Below, one piece after another: positions 31,715 through 40,082 of a stretch of DNA of 40,140 nt. The position numbers and the translations under genes were made by a program. The notes beneath the pieces are model-generated. The model was given only the letters and a program-made list of their open reading frames with translations. It was not told where the DNA came from and searched no databases. Each line of letters starts with the position of its first letter. Position 1 is the stretch's first letter. Source of the DNA: Bordetella genomosp. 4 (GTDB lineage Bacteria; Pseudomonadota; Gammaproteobacteria; Burkholderiales; Burkholderiaceae_B); contig NZ_NEVQ01000014.1 of assembly GCF_002261185.1 (NCBI RefSeq), forward strand, positions 1 through 40,140. The letters are read 5' to 3'.

Positions 31715-32788
31715 TCAGGCCTGCTTGCGGCGCAGACGATACTGCGCGAACAGGGTGGCCACCAGCATGGACAACAGCGATGCGGCCACAATCACATCGG
31801 CAATATAGTTCGGCACGGCAATCGCGCGGCTCATGCTGTCGGCGCCCACCAACATCCCCGCAACGAAAATGCTGGCCACGACCACGCCCAGCGGATGCAA
31901 GCCCGCCAACATGGCTACCACCACGCCCGTATAGCCATAGCCAGGCGACATATCCAGCGTCACATAACTCGTGCGTCCTGCGACCTCGATCGCCCCGGCC
32001 AGTCCCGCCAGCGCGCCCGACAACATCGCTGTGCCCAGCATCACGCGCGTCACCGGCAGGCCCAGAAAACGCGAAGCATGGGCGTTCGCACCCACGGCAC
32101 GCATCTGCAGACCGAAAACCGTATAGCGATTGATCAGCCACAGGGCGACGGCGAGACCCAGCGCCCAGAGCAATCCCGTATGCGCGCGAGTCTTCGCAAT
32201 CAACTTGCCAAACTCGAGATCGGGATTCAGCGCTACCGATTGCGGCCAACCCATGGCCATCGGGTCTTTCATGATGCCGTCGAGCATCATCGAGACGAAC
32301 AACAGCACAATGAAGTTGCCGAGCAGCGTGGTCACCACCTCATCGACACCCAGACGGGTTTTCAGCAAGGCGGGAATCAACAGCAACAACGCGCCAGCCA
32401 ACGCAGCGGCGATCATCATGCCCGCGAACAGCACCGGCACCGGCAAATCAAAGCCGACGCCATCGTGCATCCCGCCCACTGCCACCGCAGCCAAGGCGCC
32501 CAGATACAGCTGCCCCTCGGCACCGATGTTGTAGAACCGCGCACGGAATGCCACCGCACAGGCCAATCCGGTCAACATCAACGGGGTCGCGCGCGTCAGT
32601 GTTTCCGACAACGCAAACCGCGAACCGAACGCGCCGTCGAACAACAGCGCATACGTCTGGCCCACCGGCGCACCGGCCCATGCCACCAGCAACGCACAGA
32701 TCAATAAGGTAAACACAATCGCCGCCAGTGGCGCTAACAGCAATGCCGTGCGGCTGGCTTCAGTGCGGCGTTCCAAATACAGATTCAT
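31715..32788 (-). CDS. ABC importer permease (nucleoside/BMP type, first permease)
   Basis: The start at ATG 32788 gives 357 residues beginning MNLYLERRTEAS and then a membrane helix; the upstream extension to 32857 lies within the ATPase gene. About ten hydrophobic segments, RATPLMLTGLACAVAFRARFYNIGAEGQ (the family's conserved entry) and AVGANAHASRFLG in the coupling loop mark it as the YufP/NupP-type permease. It lies 17 bp after the ATPase gene. Confidence 0.9.
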   Translation of the reverse strand: MNLYLERRTEASRTALLLAPLAAIVFTLLICALLVAWAGAPVGQTYALLFDGAFGSRFALSETLTRATPLMLTGLACAVAFRARFYNIGAEGQLYLGALAAVAVGGMHDGVGFDLPVPVLFAGMMIAAALAGALLLLIPALLKTRLGVDEVVTTLLGNFIVLLFVSMMLDGIMKDPMAMGWPQSVALNPDLEFGKLIAKTRAHTGLLWALGLAVALWLINRYTVFGLQMRAVGANAHASRFLGLPVTRVMLGTAMLSGALAGLAGAIEVAGRTSYVTLDMSPGYGYTGVVVAMLAGLHPLGVVVASIFVAGMLVGADSMSRAIAVPNYIADVIVAASLLSMLVATLFAQYRLRRKQA

Positions 32789-32805
32789 GATGTGATAAAT
32801 AGTCG

Positions 32806-34335
32806 TCAGGCAGGCACAGCGCCCGTCATAGCCAGGCCTACCGATGCAGGCGTCCATTCAGCCACAGGCTTCACGGCGATGATCTTGCCGCCGCACATGA
32901 CCGCAATGCGATCGGCCAAGGCAAAGATTTCCTCCAGGTCTTCGGACACCAACAGGATGCCTGCGCCCCGTTCGCGCGCAGCCAATAGCTGTTCACGTAC
33001 ATAGGCGACTGCCCCGATGTCCAGCCCCCAAGTCGGCTGGTCGGCCACGATCAACCTCGGCTGCCGGGCCAGCGTGCGGCCCAGAATCAGCTTTTGCATA
33101 TTGCCGCCGGACAAGCTGCGGGTGCGCACATCCAGCGAGGCAGCACGCACGTCAAATTGCTTGCTCAATTCACGGGCATAGGCGCGGCCAGCCTGCGCGC
33201 GCACCATCCCCAGGCGGGTAAAGCGCTTGTCGTTCAGGTCTTCGATGATGGCGTTTTCCCATAAAGGGCTATCGCCGATGACACCCTCGTGATGACGGTC
33301 TTCGGGAATCCGCCCCACACCCGCCGCCGTCCAGCCCGCAGGTGTGCGCGGCGCGGCTGCGTGGTCCGGTCCCAATCTGATGGTGCCATCGTCAGGCTGG
33401 CGCAATCCGTTCAGCACCGACACCAAAGCCTGTTGGCCATTGCCCGCGACACCGGCGATGGCCACGATCTCGTGGGTATGCACAATCAAATCGGCAGCGT
33501 CTAGCAGCGGCGCGCCGCCCTGACTGTTGCTTACGGTCACCTGCGACAGCGTCACCACAGGCGCTGCCTGGGCACGCGGTTCGGCGCTCTGCACACGCGG
33601 CATCACGACCTTGCGGCCGACCATCAGCTCGGCCAGTTCTGCCGCATTGGTCGATGCTGTATCGCGTTCGGCCACGAGCTTGCCTTGGCGCAGCACGGCC
33701 ACACGTTGCGATACCGCCATGACTTCATCCAGCTTGTGCGAAATGAAAATCACGGCAAGTCCCTCGGCCACGAAACCGCGCAGGGTCGCGAACAAGCCAT
33801 CGACCTCCTGCGGTGTCAACACGGCCGTCGGCTCGTCCAGGATGAGGATCCGCGCGCCACGGTAGAGCGCCTTGAGAATCTCGACGCGCTGCTTCTCGCC
33901 CACAGACAGGCTTCCTACGCGCGCATCGGGGTCCACCCCCAGGCCAAAGCGCTGGCCCAGCTCGATCAGCCGCTGCCGGGCCTGCTTGCGCCCGGAAGCG
34001 AGCCGCCACAGCGACTGCGTGCCCACCATCACGTTGTCCAGCACGCTCATGTTGTCTGCCAACGTGAAATGCTGATGGACCATGCCGACGCCCGCAGCCA
34101 GCGCGGCGTCGGGACGGCCGGGCGGCAACGCCTGGCCGTAGACCGTGATACGGCCGGCGTCGGCCACGTAATGCCCGAACAGAATGGACACCAACGTGGA
34201 CTTGCCCGCGCCGTTTTCCCCCAACAGGGCGAGCACCTCGCCCTGCTTCACGCTCAGCGAGACGCCGTCATTCGCCGTCAGGCTGCCAAAACGCTTGGTA
34301 ATGCCCTCGAGTTGCAGGGCCAGGGTATCCGTCAT
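32806..34335 (-). CDS. ABC importer ATPase with two nucleotide-binding domains (nucleoside/BMP type)
   Basis: The 509-residue protein is a tandem ATPase. The first domain has Walker A GENGAGKS, signature LSVGEKQR and Walker B ILILDEPTAVL. The second has a degenerate Walker A (GVAGNGQQ) and signature LSGGNMQK, as usual for this subfamily, where only one site is fully active. It powers the two permeases encoded next. Its start overlaps the binding-protein stop (ATGA at 34335-34332). Confidence 0.92.
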   Translation of the reverse strand: MTDTLALQLEGITKRFGSLTANDGVSLSVKQGEVLALLGENGAGKSTLVSILFGHYVADAGRITVYGQALPPGRPDAALAAGVGMVHQHFTLADNMSVLDNVMVGTQSLWRLASGRKQARQRLIELGQRFGLGVDPDARVGSLSVGEKQRVEILKALYRGARILILDEPTAVLTPQEVDGLFATLRGFVAEGLAVIFISHKLDEVMAVSQRVAVLRQGKLVAERDTASTNAAELAELMVGRKVVMPRVQSAEPRAQAAPVVTLSQVTVSNSQGGAPLLDAADLIVHTHEIVAIAGVAGNGQQALVSVLNGLRQPDDGTIRLGPDHAAAPRTPAGWTAAGVGRIPEDRHHEGVIGDSPLWENAIIEDLNDKRFTRLGMVRAQAGRAYARELSKQFDVRAASLDVRTRSLSGGNMQKLILGRTLARQPRLIVADQPTWGLDIGAVAYVREQLLAARERGAGILLVSEDLEEIFALADRIAVMCGGKIIAVKPVAEWTPASVGLAMTGAVPA

Positions 34336-35363
34336 TTGGCGCTGGACTTGGGTTCGCTGTTGTTCACTTTGACTTCAAAGCTGCCATCCAGGATCGCCTT
34401 TTGCTTGGCTTCGACCTTGGCTTTGAGCTCCGCCGGGATCTTCGACTCGAACGTGCCCAACGGCGCCAGCTCGGAGCCCTTGAACTTCATCAGCGAATAC
34501 TGGCCGTAGTCCTCCGCGGCGAACTTGCCTGCCTTGACCTGAGCCAACGCGTGCTCGATCGTCGGCTCCATGTTCCACAATGCCGACGCCACGACCGTCT
34601 CGGGGTATTGAGGCTGCGTATCGACCACGTTGCCGATCGCGAGCTTGCCGCGCTCCTTGGCCGCATCAGACACACCAAAACGCTCGGCGTACAGTACGTC
34701 AGCACCCTGATCGATCATCGCAAAGGCGGCTTCTTTGGCCTTTGGAGGATCAAACCACGAGCCGATGAACGACACAGTGAAGCTGACCTTGGGATTGATT
34801 TCCTGGGCACCTGCCATGAACGCCTGCATCAAGCGATTGACTTCGGGAATGGGATATCCGCCCACCAAACCGATCTTGCCCGACTGGCTCATGCCGCCGG
34901 CGATCATGCCGGTCAGGTACGCCGGCTCTTGAATATAGTTGTCAAACACCGAAAAATTCGGCTTTTGCGGTTTGGCCGACGAGCCCATCAGGAACGCGGT
35001 CTCGGGATAGTCCTTGGCGACCTTGCGTGCTGCGGCCTCTACGGCAAAGGCCTCGCCCACGATCAGCTTGTTGCCCTGCTCCGCATACTGGCGCACGACG
35101 CGCTCGTAGTCAGCGTTGCTGACGTTCTCGGAAAACACGTATTCGATTTCGCCCTTTTCCTTGGCGGCGTTCAGCGCCTTGTGAATGCGCGATACCCATT
35201 GTTGCTCGACCGGCACGGTATAGACGGCCGCGACTTTGATCTTGGCCGCGTCCTGCGCCTGGGCCCAGCCCGACATCACGAACACGCCCGCGGCCGCCAC
35301 GCCGAGTTTCAGCACGCTACGGCGGGCAAGTCCGGATACGGACGGGAGATTTTCAAACATCAT
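34332..35363 (-). CDS. BMP-family periplasmic binding protein of a nucleobase/nucleoside importer
   Basis: The start at ATG 35363 has AGGAG upstream; the longer frame to 35468 lacks support. The 343-residue protein has an RR-containing signal (LARRSVLKLGVAAAGV, cleavage after AQAQ near 35), which could be Sec or Tat. The BMP/PnrA fold follows: VAAVYTVPVEQQWVSRIH, FSENVSNADYERVVRQY, LIVGEAFAVE and NYIQEPAYLTGMIAG. Family members bind purine nucleosides and related ligands. The downstream codA suggests a cytosine-type ligand. A sigma-54-like promoter and NtrC-like sites lie upstream, so it is probably induced by nitrogen limitation. Confidence 0.9.
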   Translation of the reverse strand: MMFENLPSVSGLARRSVLKLGVAAAGVFVMSGWAQAQDAAKIKVAAVYTVPVEQQWVSRIHKALNAAKEKGEIEYVFSENVSNADYERVVRQYAEQGNKLIVGEAFAVEAAARKVAKDYPETAFLMGSSAKPQKPNFSVFDNYIQEPAYLTGMIAGGMSQSGKIGLVGGYPIPEVNRLMQAFMAGAQEINPKVSFTVSFIGSWFDPPKAKEAAFAMIDQGADVLYAERFGVSDAAKERGKLAIGNVVDTQPQYPETVVASALWNMEPTIEHALAQVKAGKFAAEDYGQYSLMKFKGSELAPLGTFESKIPAELKAKVEAKQKAILDGSFEVKVNNSEPKSSAK

Positions 35364-35535
35364 GGTTTCGGCTCCTAGGCGATATAAAAAGCCCTCAACC
35401 CGAACGCGGCACAGGTGCCCCTGCACAACTCGGGGCGCATCTGAACAACGAGGGAAAACGGCAGGCATCAGGCGACGTAGCGGGGCTACTGGTGTTAGTG
35501 ACCCGAGGGGTCAGAGTGAAAGTCGCCCGGAATCA

Positions 35536-35551
35536 AGCAAAATGCATGCCG
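35536..35551 (-). promoter_or_regulatory. sigma-54-like promoter of the BMP-codA operon
   Basis: On the minus strand CGGCATGCATTTTGCT (35551-35536) matches the -24/-12 consensus TGGCACG-N4-TTGCW at 10 of 12 positions, with the required GG-N10-GC spacing. The predicted start of transcription is near 35525, giving a leader of about 160 bases that contains the small hairpin TGACCC/GGGTCA (35499-35513). Confidence 0.6.
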
Positions 35552-35650
35552 CATGCTCGTGCCGCACGACCTGTCACACAAAAGCCCCGCCGCGGCCCGG
35601 CAACAAAAACCAGGCCGGACGGGATTGTAGTCAATCTATGAGGGGCTGAA

Positions 35651-35667
35651 CGCACTGTTTGGGTGCG
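35651..35667. promoter_or_regulatory. NtrC-like binding site, proximal
   Basis: CGCACTGTTTGGGTGCG keeps the GCAC-N6-GGTGC core of the NtrC consensus TGCACCA-N3-TGGTGCA. It lies about 130 bases upstream of the predicted sigma-54 start site and about four helical turns from a second site. The same bases could form a hairpin, so this is the weaker of the two. Confidence 0.45.
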
Positions 35668-35693
35668 TTTTACGAAAAAACAGCCGATCTCAA

Positions 35694-35710
35694 TGCACTA
35701 TTGCGGCGCA
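35694..35710. promoter_or_regulatory. NtrC-like binding site, distal
   Basis: TGCACTATTGCGGCGCA matches the NtrC dyad TGCACCA-N3-TGGTGCA at 11 of 14 fixed positions. Its centre is 43 bp from the centre of the proximal site, a near-integral number of helical turns, as in NtrC enhancers. Confidence 0.55.
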
Positions 35711-35733
35711 TTCAGTCTGCGCCGGGCGTGATG

Positions 35734-36975
35734 TCATGGCGCAGTGCATTCACGAGCTTGCCCAGCCGTTCCTTGCCCGCTCGGCATCCGGGCGGTCAGG
35801 CGCTGTGACGCAACCAGAGCGCCAAGCGCCAGCACCGTCAAGACCACCGAAGCCGGCGCCAACCACAGCAAACCAAGGTGGTCGGCCACGCGTCCGCCCA
35901 CGCCTGATCCCAACGCAATTCCTAAAAAGATGCCCGACGAATTCAAGGCGATCACCATCCCCCGATAGTCGGGTTCCAATGCGACGACACGGCGCAACTG
36001 GGACGGATAAAACACGTCCTGCATCACTGCCCAGATGACGAGCAGCAGGAACAATAGGCCCAGCCTGAGCAGATCCTCCCACAACGGCGCACCCAACACC
36101 GCAATTGCGATAAAGACCAGCACCACCGTCACCATCACGATGCGCAGCAGCCGATCGGCAGAATGATGCAACGATACCCGCTGCGCGATCAGATTTCCCG
36201 CAATGCCTGTCAGTCCAAACAACAACAAGGCGATGCCGCTCTCTGTGGCAGTCGCGCCGAAATGATGGGTGATCAGCGGCAAGATCAAGGTATAAGTCGC
36301 AAAAAACGCCGCGGTTTGCAATACCACCACAGCCAATCCCGCCGCCGTTGCCGGCCGCAATAGCAGCTGCAGTAATCCCCTCGGCCGCATCGGCTCCCCG
36401 TGCGACGTGTCGTGTACCGTAGCGATTATCCAACCTAGGCTCGCCATGGCAATCATCGTGAGTCCAATGAAGACCGCCCGCCAACCGAAGGCTTGGGCCA
36501 GCGCTGCGGCTACCGGCGCCGCCACGACGCTGGACAAAGTGACTCCGACGAACACGACGGCCAACGCTTTGCCTCGCCGCTCTGCGGGCGCCAGTCCCGC
36601 CCCGATCGCATTGGCCACCGGGCTGACAATCGCCGCGCCCAAGCCGGCTGCGATCCGCGTAATCAGCAACCAGACAAAGCTGCCCGTAAATGCCCCGGCC
36701 AACGTCGCAAGCAACATCACCACCAGACCGCTCAACAACAGCGTCCGCCTACGCGCGTGGCCGACCAGCACCTGCAGCACCGGCGCCCCGACTGCAAACG
36801 CAATCGAGAACGCCGTCATCAATAGCGCCGCATCGCCGGGCGAGATCTGCCAGGCCTCTACTAAAGCGGGCAAGGCGCCCACCACGCCATACGACATTCC
36901 GCCCACCGCAAAGTTTGCGCTGGCCAAGGCACGCAAGGCATGCCGCTCAGGCTCATCCGATTTTCTCGTCCGCAC
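35734..36975 (-). CDS. MFS transporter (12-helix exporter, AraJ/CmlA-like)
   Basis: The 413-residue protein starts at GTG 36975 with GGAG six bases upstream. It has about twelve hydrophobic segments, the motif A-like loop VGHARRRTLLLSG between helices 2 and 3, and the motif C-like RIAAGLGAAIVSPVANAIGAGLAPAERRGKA. These point to a drug- or sugar-type proton antiporter; the substrate is unknown. It is divergent from a LysR gene, which probably controls it. Confidence 0.88.
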   Translation of the reverse strand: MRTRKSDEPERHALRALASANFAVGGMSYGVVGALPALVEAWQISPGDAALLMTAFSIAFAVGAPVLQVLVGHARRRTLLLSGLVVMLLATLAGAFTGSFVWLLITRIAAGLGAAIVSPVANAIGAGLAPAERRGKALAVVFVGVTLSSVVAAPVAAALAQAFGWRAVFIGLTMIAMASLGWIIATVHDTSHGEPMRPRGLLQLLLRPATAAGLAVVVLQTAAFFATYTLILPLITHHFGATATESGIALLLFGLTGIAGNLIAQRVSLHHSADRLLRIVMVTVVLVFIAIAVLGAPLWEDLLRLGLLFLLLVIWAVMQDVFYPSQLRRVVALEPDYRGMVIALNSSGIFLGIALGSGVGGRVADHLGLLWLAPASVVLTVLALGALVASQRLTARMPSGQGTAGQARECTAP

Positions 36976-37049
36976 ATCCGACTCCGAATCATTCCGCGCC
37001 GAACTCCCAGTCCGGCCCTGTCAGACCATAGTGTGCTCAGACTGCTGCT

Positions 37050-37073
37050 ATATTTGAAATCGATTATTAATAT
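37050..37073. promoter_or_regulatory. candidate LysR operator between MFS and LysR genes
   Basis: The 24-bp interrupted palindrome ATATT-N3-AATCGATT-N3-AATAT (18 of 24 positions symmetric) lies in the 111-bp divergent region, 14 bases before the LysR start. Its position over the LysR promoter fits autoregulation. Confidence 0.5.
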
Positions 37074-37086
37074 CGGAGCCATCCAA

Positions 37087-38016
37087 ATGGCTGATACACC
37101 ATCGCCTTTGCGCGGATCGGATCTGGCGTTGCTGGGGTCCTTGGACGTGCTGCTTGAGGAAGCCAACGTCACCCGTGCAGCCGAGCGGCTGCACCTCAGC
37201 CAACCCGCGCTATCTGCACAACTCGCCCGGCTACGCGAGTTGACCAATGACGCGTTGCTGGTCCCGGCAAAACACGGCCGTGGCATGACGCCCACTGCCC
37301 GCGCATTGGCCATCCGCGAGCCCCTGCGAGCCGCATTGCACGAATTGCACGCTGCCCTCGCCCGCGGCGTGGATTTTGACCCCGCGCATGATTCACGCAC
37401 CTTTCAAATTCTGGCTAGCGACAATGGCTTTGTCATGGTCGGCCTGGATCTGGTCCGCCGCGTCGCCAGCCGCGCACCCCATGTGCAACTCGCATTTCAC
37501 ACGGTCCCTGCCGACACGGCGGGCGCCTGGCTCGCTAACGGCAAAGCAGATTTACTCATCGCGGCGGGTTTTTCAACGCCAGCCGACGCACGCCGCCAGC
37601 AATTATTGAGCGAACGTTATGTCATGGCGCAACGTAAAGCGCACCCTAGAGGGCTCACGCCGCCCGACCTCGATGACTATTGCGCCTTGGGTCACGTGAT
37701 TGTGTCAGGAGACGGCGGCAATTTTCACGGCTTTATGGACGATGTCATCGCTCGCCATGGCCGTACGCGCAACGTCGCCGTTTCCGTTCAACAGTATCAC
37801 TTGGCGCCGCTCGTGATCGAAGCCACGGATTATGTGTGCGCCCTGCCTGAACGCTTCTTGCAACGGTTCTCGGACCGGCTGGATTTGCTTCCATTGCCGG
37901 TGGAGGTCGGCGGATTTGGACTCACGGCCGCATGGCACCCTCGCCATGACGCCGATGCTGCGCATTCGTGGCTGCGCAATGAGCTATTTGCGGCGGCTGC
38001 GAGCCGCGCTCTCTGA
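37087..38016 (+). CDS. LysR-family regulator (divergent from the MFS gene)
   Basis: The start at ATG 37087 has CGGAG upstream; the frame is open to 36940 but overlaps the MFS gene and its promoter. The 309-residue protein has the LysR winged helix with EEANVTRAAERLHLSQPALSAQLARLREL, followed by the NodD/SyrM-like FTNDALLVP-type stretch (here LTNDALLVPAKHGRGMTPTARAL), and a substrate-binding domain from ~90. It probably controls the divergent MFS exporter. Confidence 0.9.
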   Translation: MADTPSPLRGSDLALLGSLDVLLEEANVTRAAERLHLSQPALSAQLARLRELTNDALLVPAKHGRGMTPTARALAIREPLRAALHELHAALARGVDFDPAHDSRTFQILASDNGFVMVGLDLVRRVASRAPHVQLAFHTVPADTAGAWLANGKADLLIAAGFSTPADARRQQLLSERYVMAQRKAHPRGLTPPDLDDYCALGHVIVSGDGGNFHGFMDDVIARHGRTRNVAVSVQQYHLAPLVIEATDYVCALPERFLQRFSDRLDLLPLPVEVGGFGLTAAWHPRHDADAAHSWLRNELFAAAASRAL

Positions 38017-38048
38017 ATCCACGCCGATCGCGCTCGCGGTATAAAACG

Positions 38049-38075
38049 GCAATGGGCGGAATTCCCGCCCATTGC
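38049..38075. terminator. terminator shared by convergent LysR and DoxX genes
   Basis: GCAATGGGCGG (38049-38059) pairs perfectly with its complement (38065-38075) over a 5-base loop. On the minus strand it is followed by CGTTTTAT, so it best serves the DoxX gene; on the plus strand no U-run follows. Confidence 0.65.
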
Positions 38076-38094
38076 TCATTGAACGTTATGCCGT

Positions 38095-38481
38095 TCAGGC
38101 TTTGCGCAGATTTCTCAACGCATCCAGACTCCACGCTCCCGCGCCCTGCGCAGCCAGGCTCAAGAACCCGCCCGCGATGGCGATGTTCTTCCAAAAATTA
38201 ATGGCTTGCATGGCGTCGCTGAAATTCGCGTGAAACACAACAGCCGTGGCAACGGAGAAAAGCGCAAACGCGATCGCGATCCAGCGCGTGAACAGACCCG
38301 CGGCAATCGCCAACCCGCCACCCAGTTCCAACAAAATGACCAGCGGCAACAAGGCGGGCGACACACCCATCGCGCTCATATATTGTTCAGCGCCCGCGTA
38401 GCCCGTGATTTTGCCCCAACCAGAAATAATAAAAATAAGCGCCAGGCCGATTCGGCCCAGCAGAGAGAGTGTTGCATTCAT
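38095..38481 (-). CDS. DoxX-family membrane protein
   Basis: The 128-residue protein has four hydrophobic segments. It shows the DoxX pattern: LGRIGLALIFIISGWGKITGY at the N-terminus, a central LPLVILLELGGGLAIAAGLFTRW, and the closing helix near FWKNIAIAGGFLSLAA. Related YphA/DoxX proteins are quinone-linked or redox-stress membrane proteins, but no reaction is established for this type. It is divergent from a LysR gene, 113 bp apart, a common pairing. Confidence 0.9.
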   Translation of the reverse strand: MNATLSLLGRIGLALIFIISGWGKITGYAGAEQYMSAMGVSPALLPLVILLELGGGLAIAAGLFTRWIAIAFALFSVATAVVFHANFSDAMQAINFWKNIAIAGGFLSLAAQGAGAWSLDALRNLRKA

Positions 38482-38594
38482 GGTGATTTCCTATTCGTTT
38501 GCCCGCGTTTCGGGATACGCACACTTTATTGACATTACTGGCAACGATAAATACGGAATAAAATGACAGTTTGTCCCAAAAACAGAGACAATCC

Positions 38595-39491
38595 ATGCTT
38601 GACCTCCAGCAGATCAATAGTTTTCTCGCCGTCGTCCGTCATGGAAGTTTTGTCAGCGCCGCCGAGGCCACCAACCTGTCCAAGGCCGCCATTTCGCGGC
38701 ATGTCGCTGATCTGGAGGCGCATCTGGGACTGCGTTTGCTGCACCGGACCACACGCCGCCTATCGCTAACTGAAGACGGACAGCGCTTTCACGCCAGGGC
38801 AGTCGAACTCGCGGCGGCGCTCGACGAACTGGAAACCGAAACCGTCTCGCATGGCGGCCACGCCGTGGGCATGCTGCGCATCAACGCACCGCTCTCCTTT
38901 GGCCTGTTGCATCTGGCGCCGTTATGGCCGCGATTTCTCGCCGAAAATCCCAACGTCTCGTTGGATATCGATCTGAACGATCGCATCGTCGATCTGGTGG
39001 ATGAGGGATACGATCTCGCGATACGCATTACCAACTTGCCGGACTCGCGCCTGATCAGCCGCCAGTTGGCGAGTACCCGGATGGCATTGTGCGCCTCACC
39101 GCAATACGTCAAAAAACACGGCCGTCCGAAAACGCCCGAGGACCTGGCTGATCACCACATCGTTTCTTATAGCTATCTGACCAGCAAAGATGACTGGCGA
39201 TTCGCCGGCCCTCATGGTGAGGTACGCGTCAGGGTCAATCCCCGGATTCGCACAAACAGCGGCGATACCTGCCGTCTGGCCGCATTAGCGCATCAGGGAA
39301 TCATCCTGCAGCCCGACTTTCTCATCGGCGAGGATCTCAAACAAGGCACGCTCGTCGAGCTGATGCCAGGATACGATGCGTTTACGCTTGGCATACATGT
39401 GGTCTATGCCAGCCGCAAACACATGTCGTTGAAGATGCGTAGGATGCTTGATTTTTTGGTCAATGCGTTTGAGAGTCCTTCGTGGGTGTGA
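38595..39491 (+). CDS. LysR-family regulator (CrgA-like) divergent from doxX
   Basis: I prefer ATG 38595 (MLDLQQINSFLAVVRHG) over the in-frame TTG at 38571. The 298-residue protein has the helix-turn-helix SFVSAAEATNLSKAAISRHV and LLHRTTRRLSLTEDG, then a binding domain with RINAPLSFGLLHLAP and LAIRITNLPDSRLI, typical of the CrgA/DmlR branch. The intergenic region contains TTTAT-N17-ATAAA (38525-38551), a possible site for it. The probable target is doxX. Confidence 0.9.
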   Translation: MLDLQQINSFLAVVRHGSFVSAAEATNLSKAAISRHVADLEAHLGLRLLHRTTRRLSLTEDGQRFHARAVELAAALDELETETVSHGGHAVGMLRINAPLSFGLLHLAPLWPRFLAENPNVSLDIDLNDRIVDLVDEGYDLAIRITNLPDSRLISRQLASTRMALCASPQYVKKHGRPKTPEDLADHHIVSYSYLTSKDDWRFAGPHGEVRVRVNPRIRTNSGDTCRLAALAHQGIILQPDFLIGEDLKQGTLVELMPGYDAFTLGIHVVYASRKHMSLKMRRMLDFLVNAFESPSWV

Positions 39492-39535
39492 TTGGCGTTT
39501 CAACGTGTGGGGCGGGGGTATGAGTGCTATTGGAC

Positions 39536-39687
39536 GTCGAGGCGGGGCAGTGACCGTGTTGGCGCTTCACGGAGTCGGTCGGCCGCCTGCGCGGCCGACA
39601 CCGCTTTGTCAACCTCGTCGCTACGCTCCTTCGGTTTCCCTCGCTCGACTCCGAGGCGCGCCAACACGGTCACTGCCCCGCCTCGAC
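39536..39687. repeat. long inverted repeat with 30-bp perfect arms
   Basis: The arm at 39536-39565 (starting GTCGAGGCGGGGCAGTGACC) is repeated in perfect inversion at 39658-39687. The 92-bp centre holds another hairpin, GTCGGCCGC/GCGGCCGAC (39578-39599). The inner end of the arm, CCAACACGGTCAC, occurs a third time at 40106-40118, so it is a repeated unit and not a chance palindrome. Confidence 0.8.
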
Positions 39688-39782
39688 TCGCAGTATCTCT
39701 GATTCCCTCCGTCACTGGCACGGCTGGTCTTCGTAGGCTTCGTAGGCACTGGCGTTTGCAAGGATGAAGATCTCGCAGGGCT

Positions 39783-39820
39783 GCTATTCATGGCCGCCTA
39801 CGGGCGCGGCCATGAATAGC
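39783..39820. repeat. hairpin repeat unit 1
   Basis: GCTATTCATGGCCGC (39783-39797) and its perfect complement (39806-39820) form a 15-bp stem with an 8-base loop. Confidence 0.7.
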
Positions 39821-40047
39821 GTGCGTGATCTGCATGCGAAGGCTTTGGCATCGGAGATGAACAGAAGATCTCTCGAGCTAGGGCGTCGTGACACATAGAG
39901 ACTTACTACGCATCGTCGGATGCGCCACATGCGTCATGCTCTACATCTCGTCGTACGTTCTACGTATCATCGTCGCATGCATCAACTCTAGCCAAGCAGA
40001 CCTTCCAACTTGGCACCACGCCACCCCGCCGCATGCCCGGACCGATC

Positions 40048-40082
40048 GCCATTTTCGGGGGTGCAGGGCACCCGAAAATGGC
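40048..40082. repeat. hairpin repeat unit 2
   Basis: GCCATTTTCGGG (40048-40059) and its perfect complement (40071-40082) form a 12-bp stem around an 11-base loop. Confidence 0.7.
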
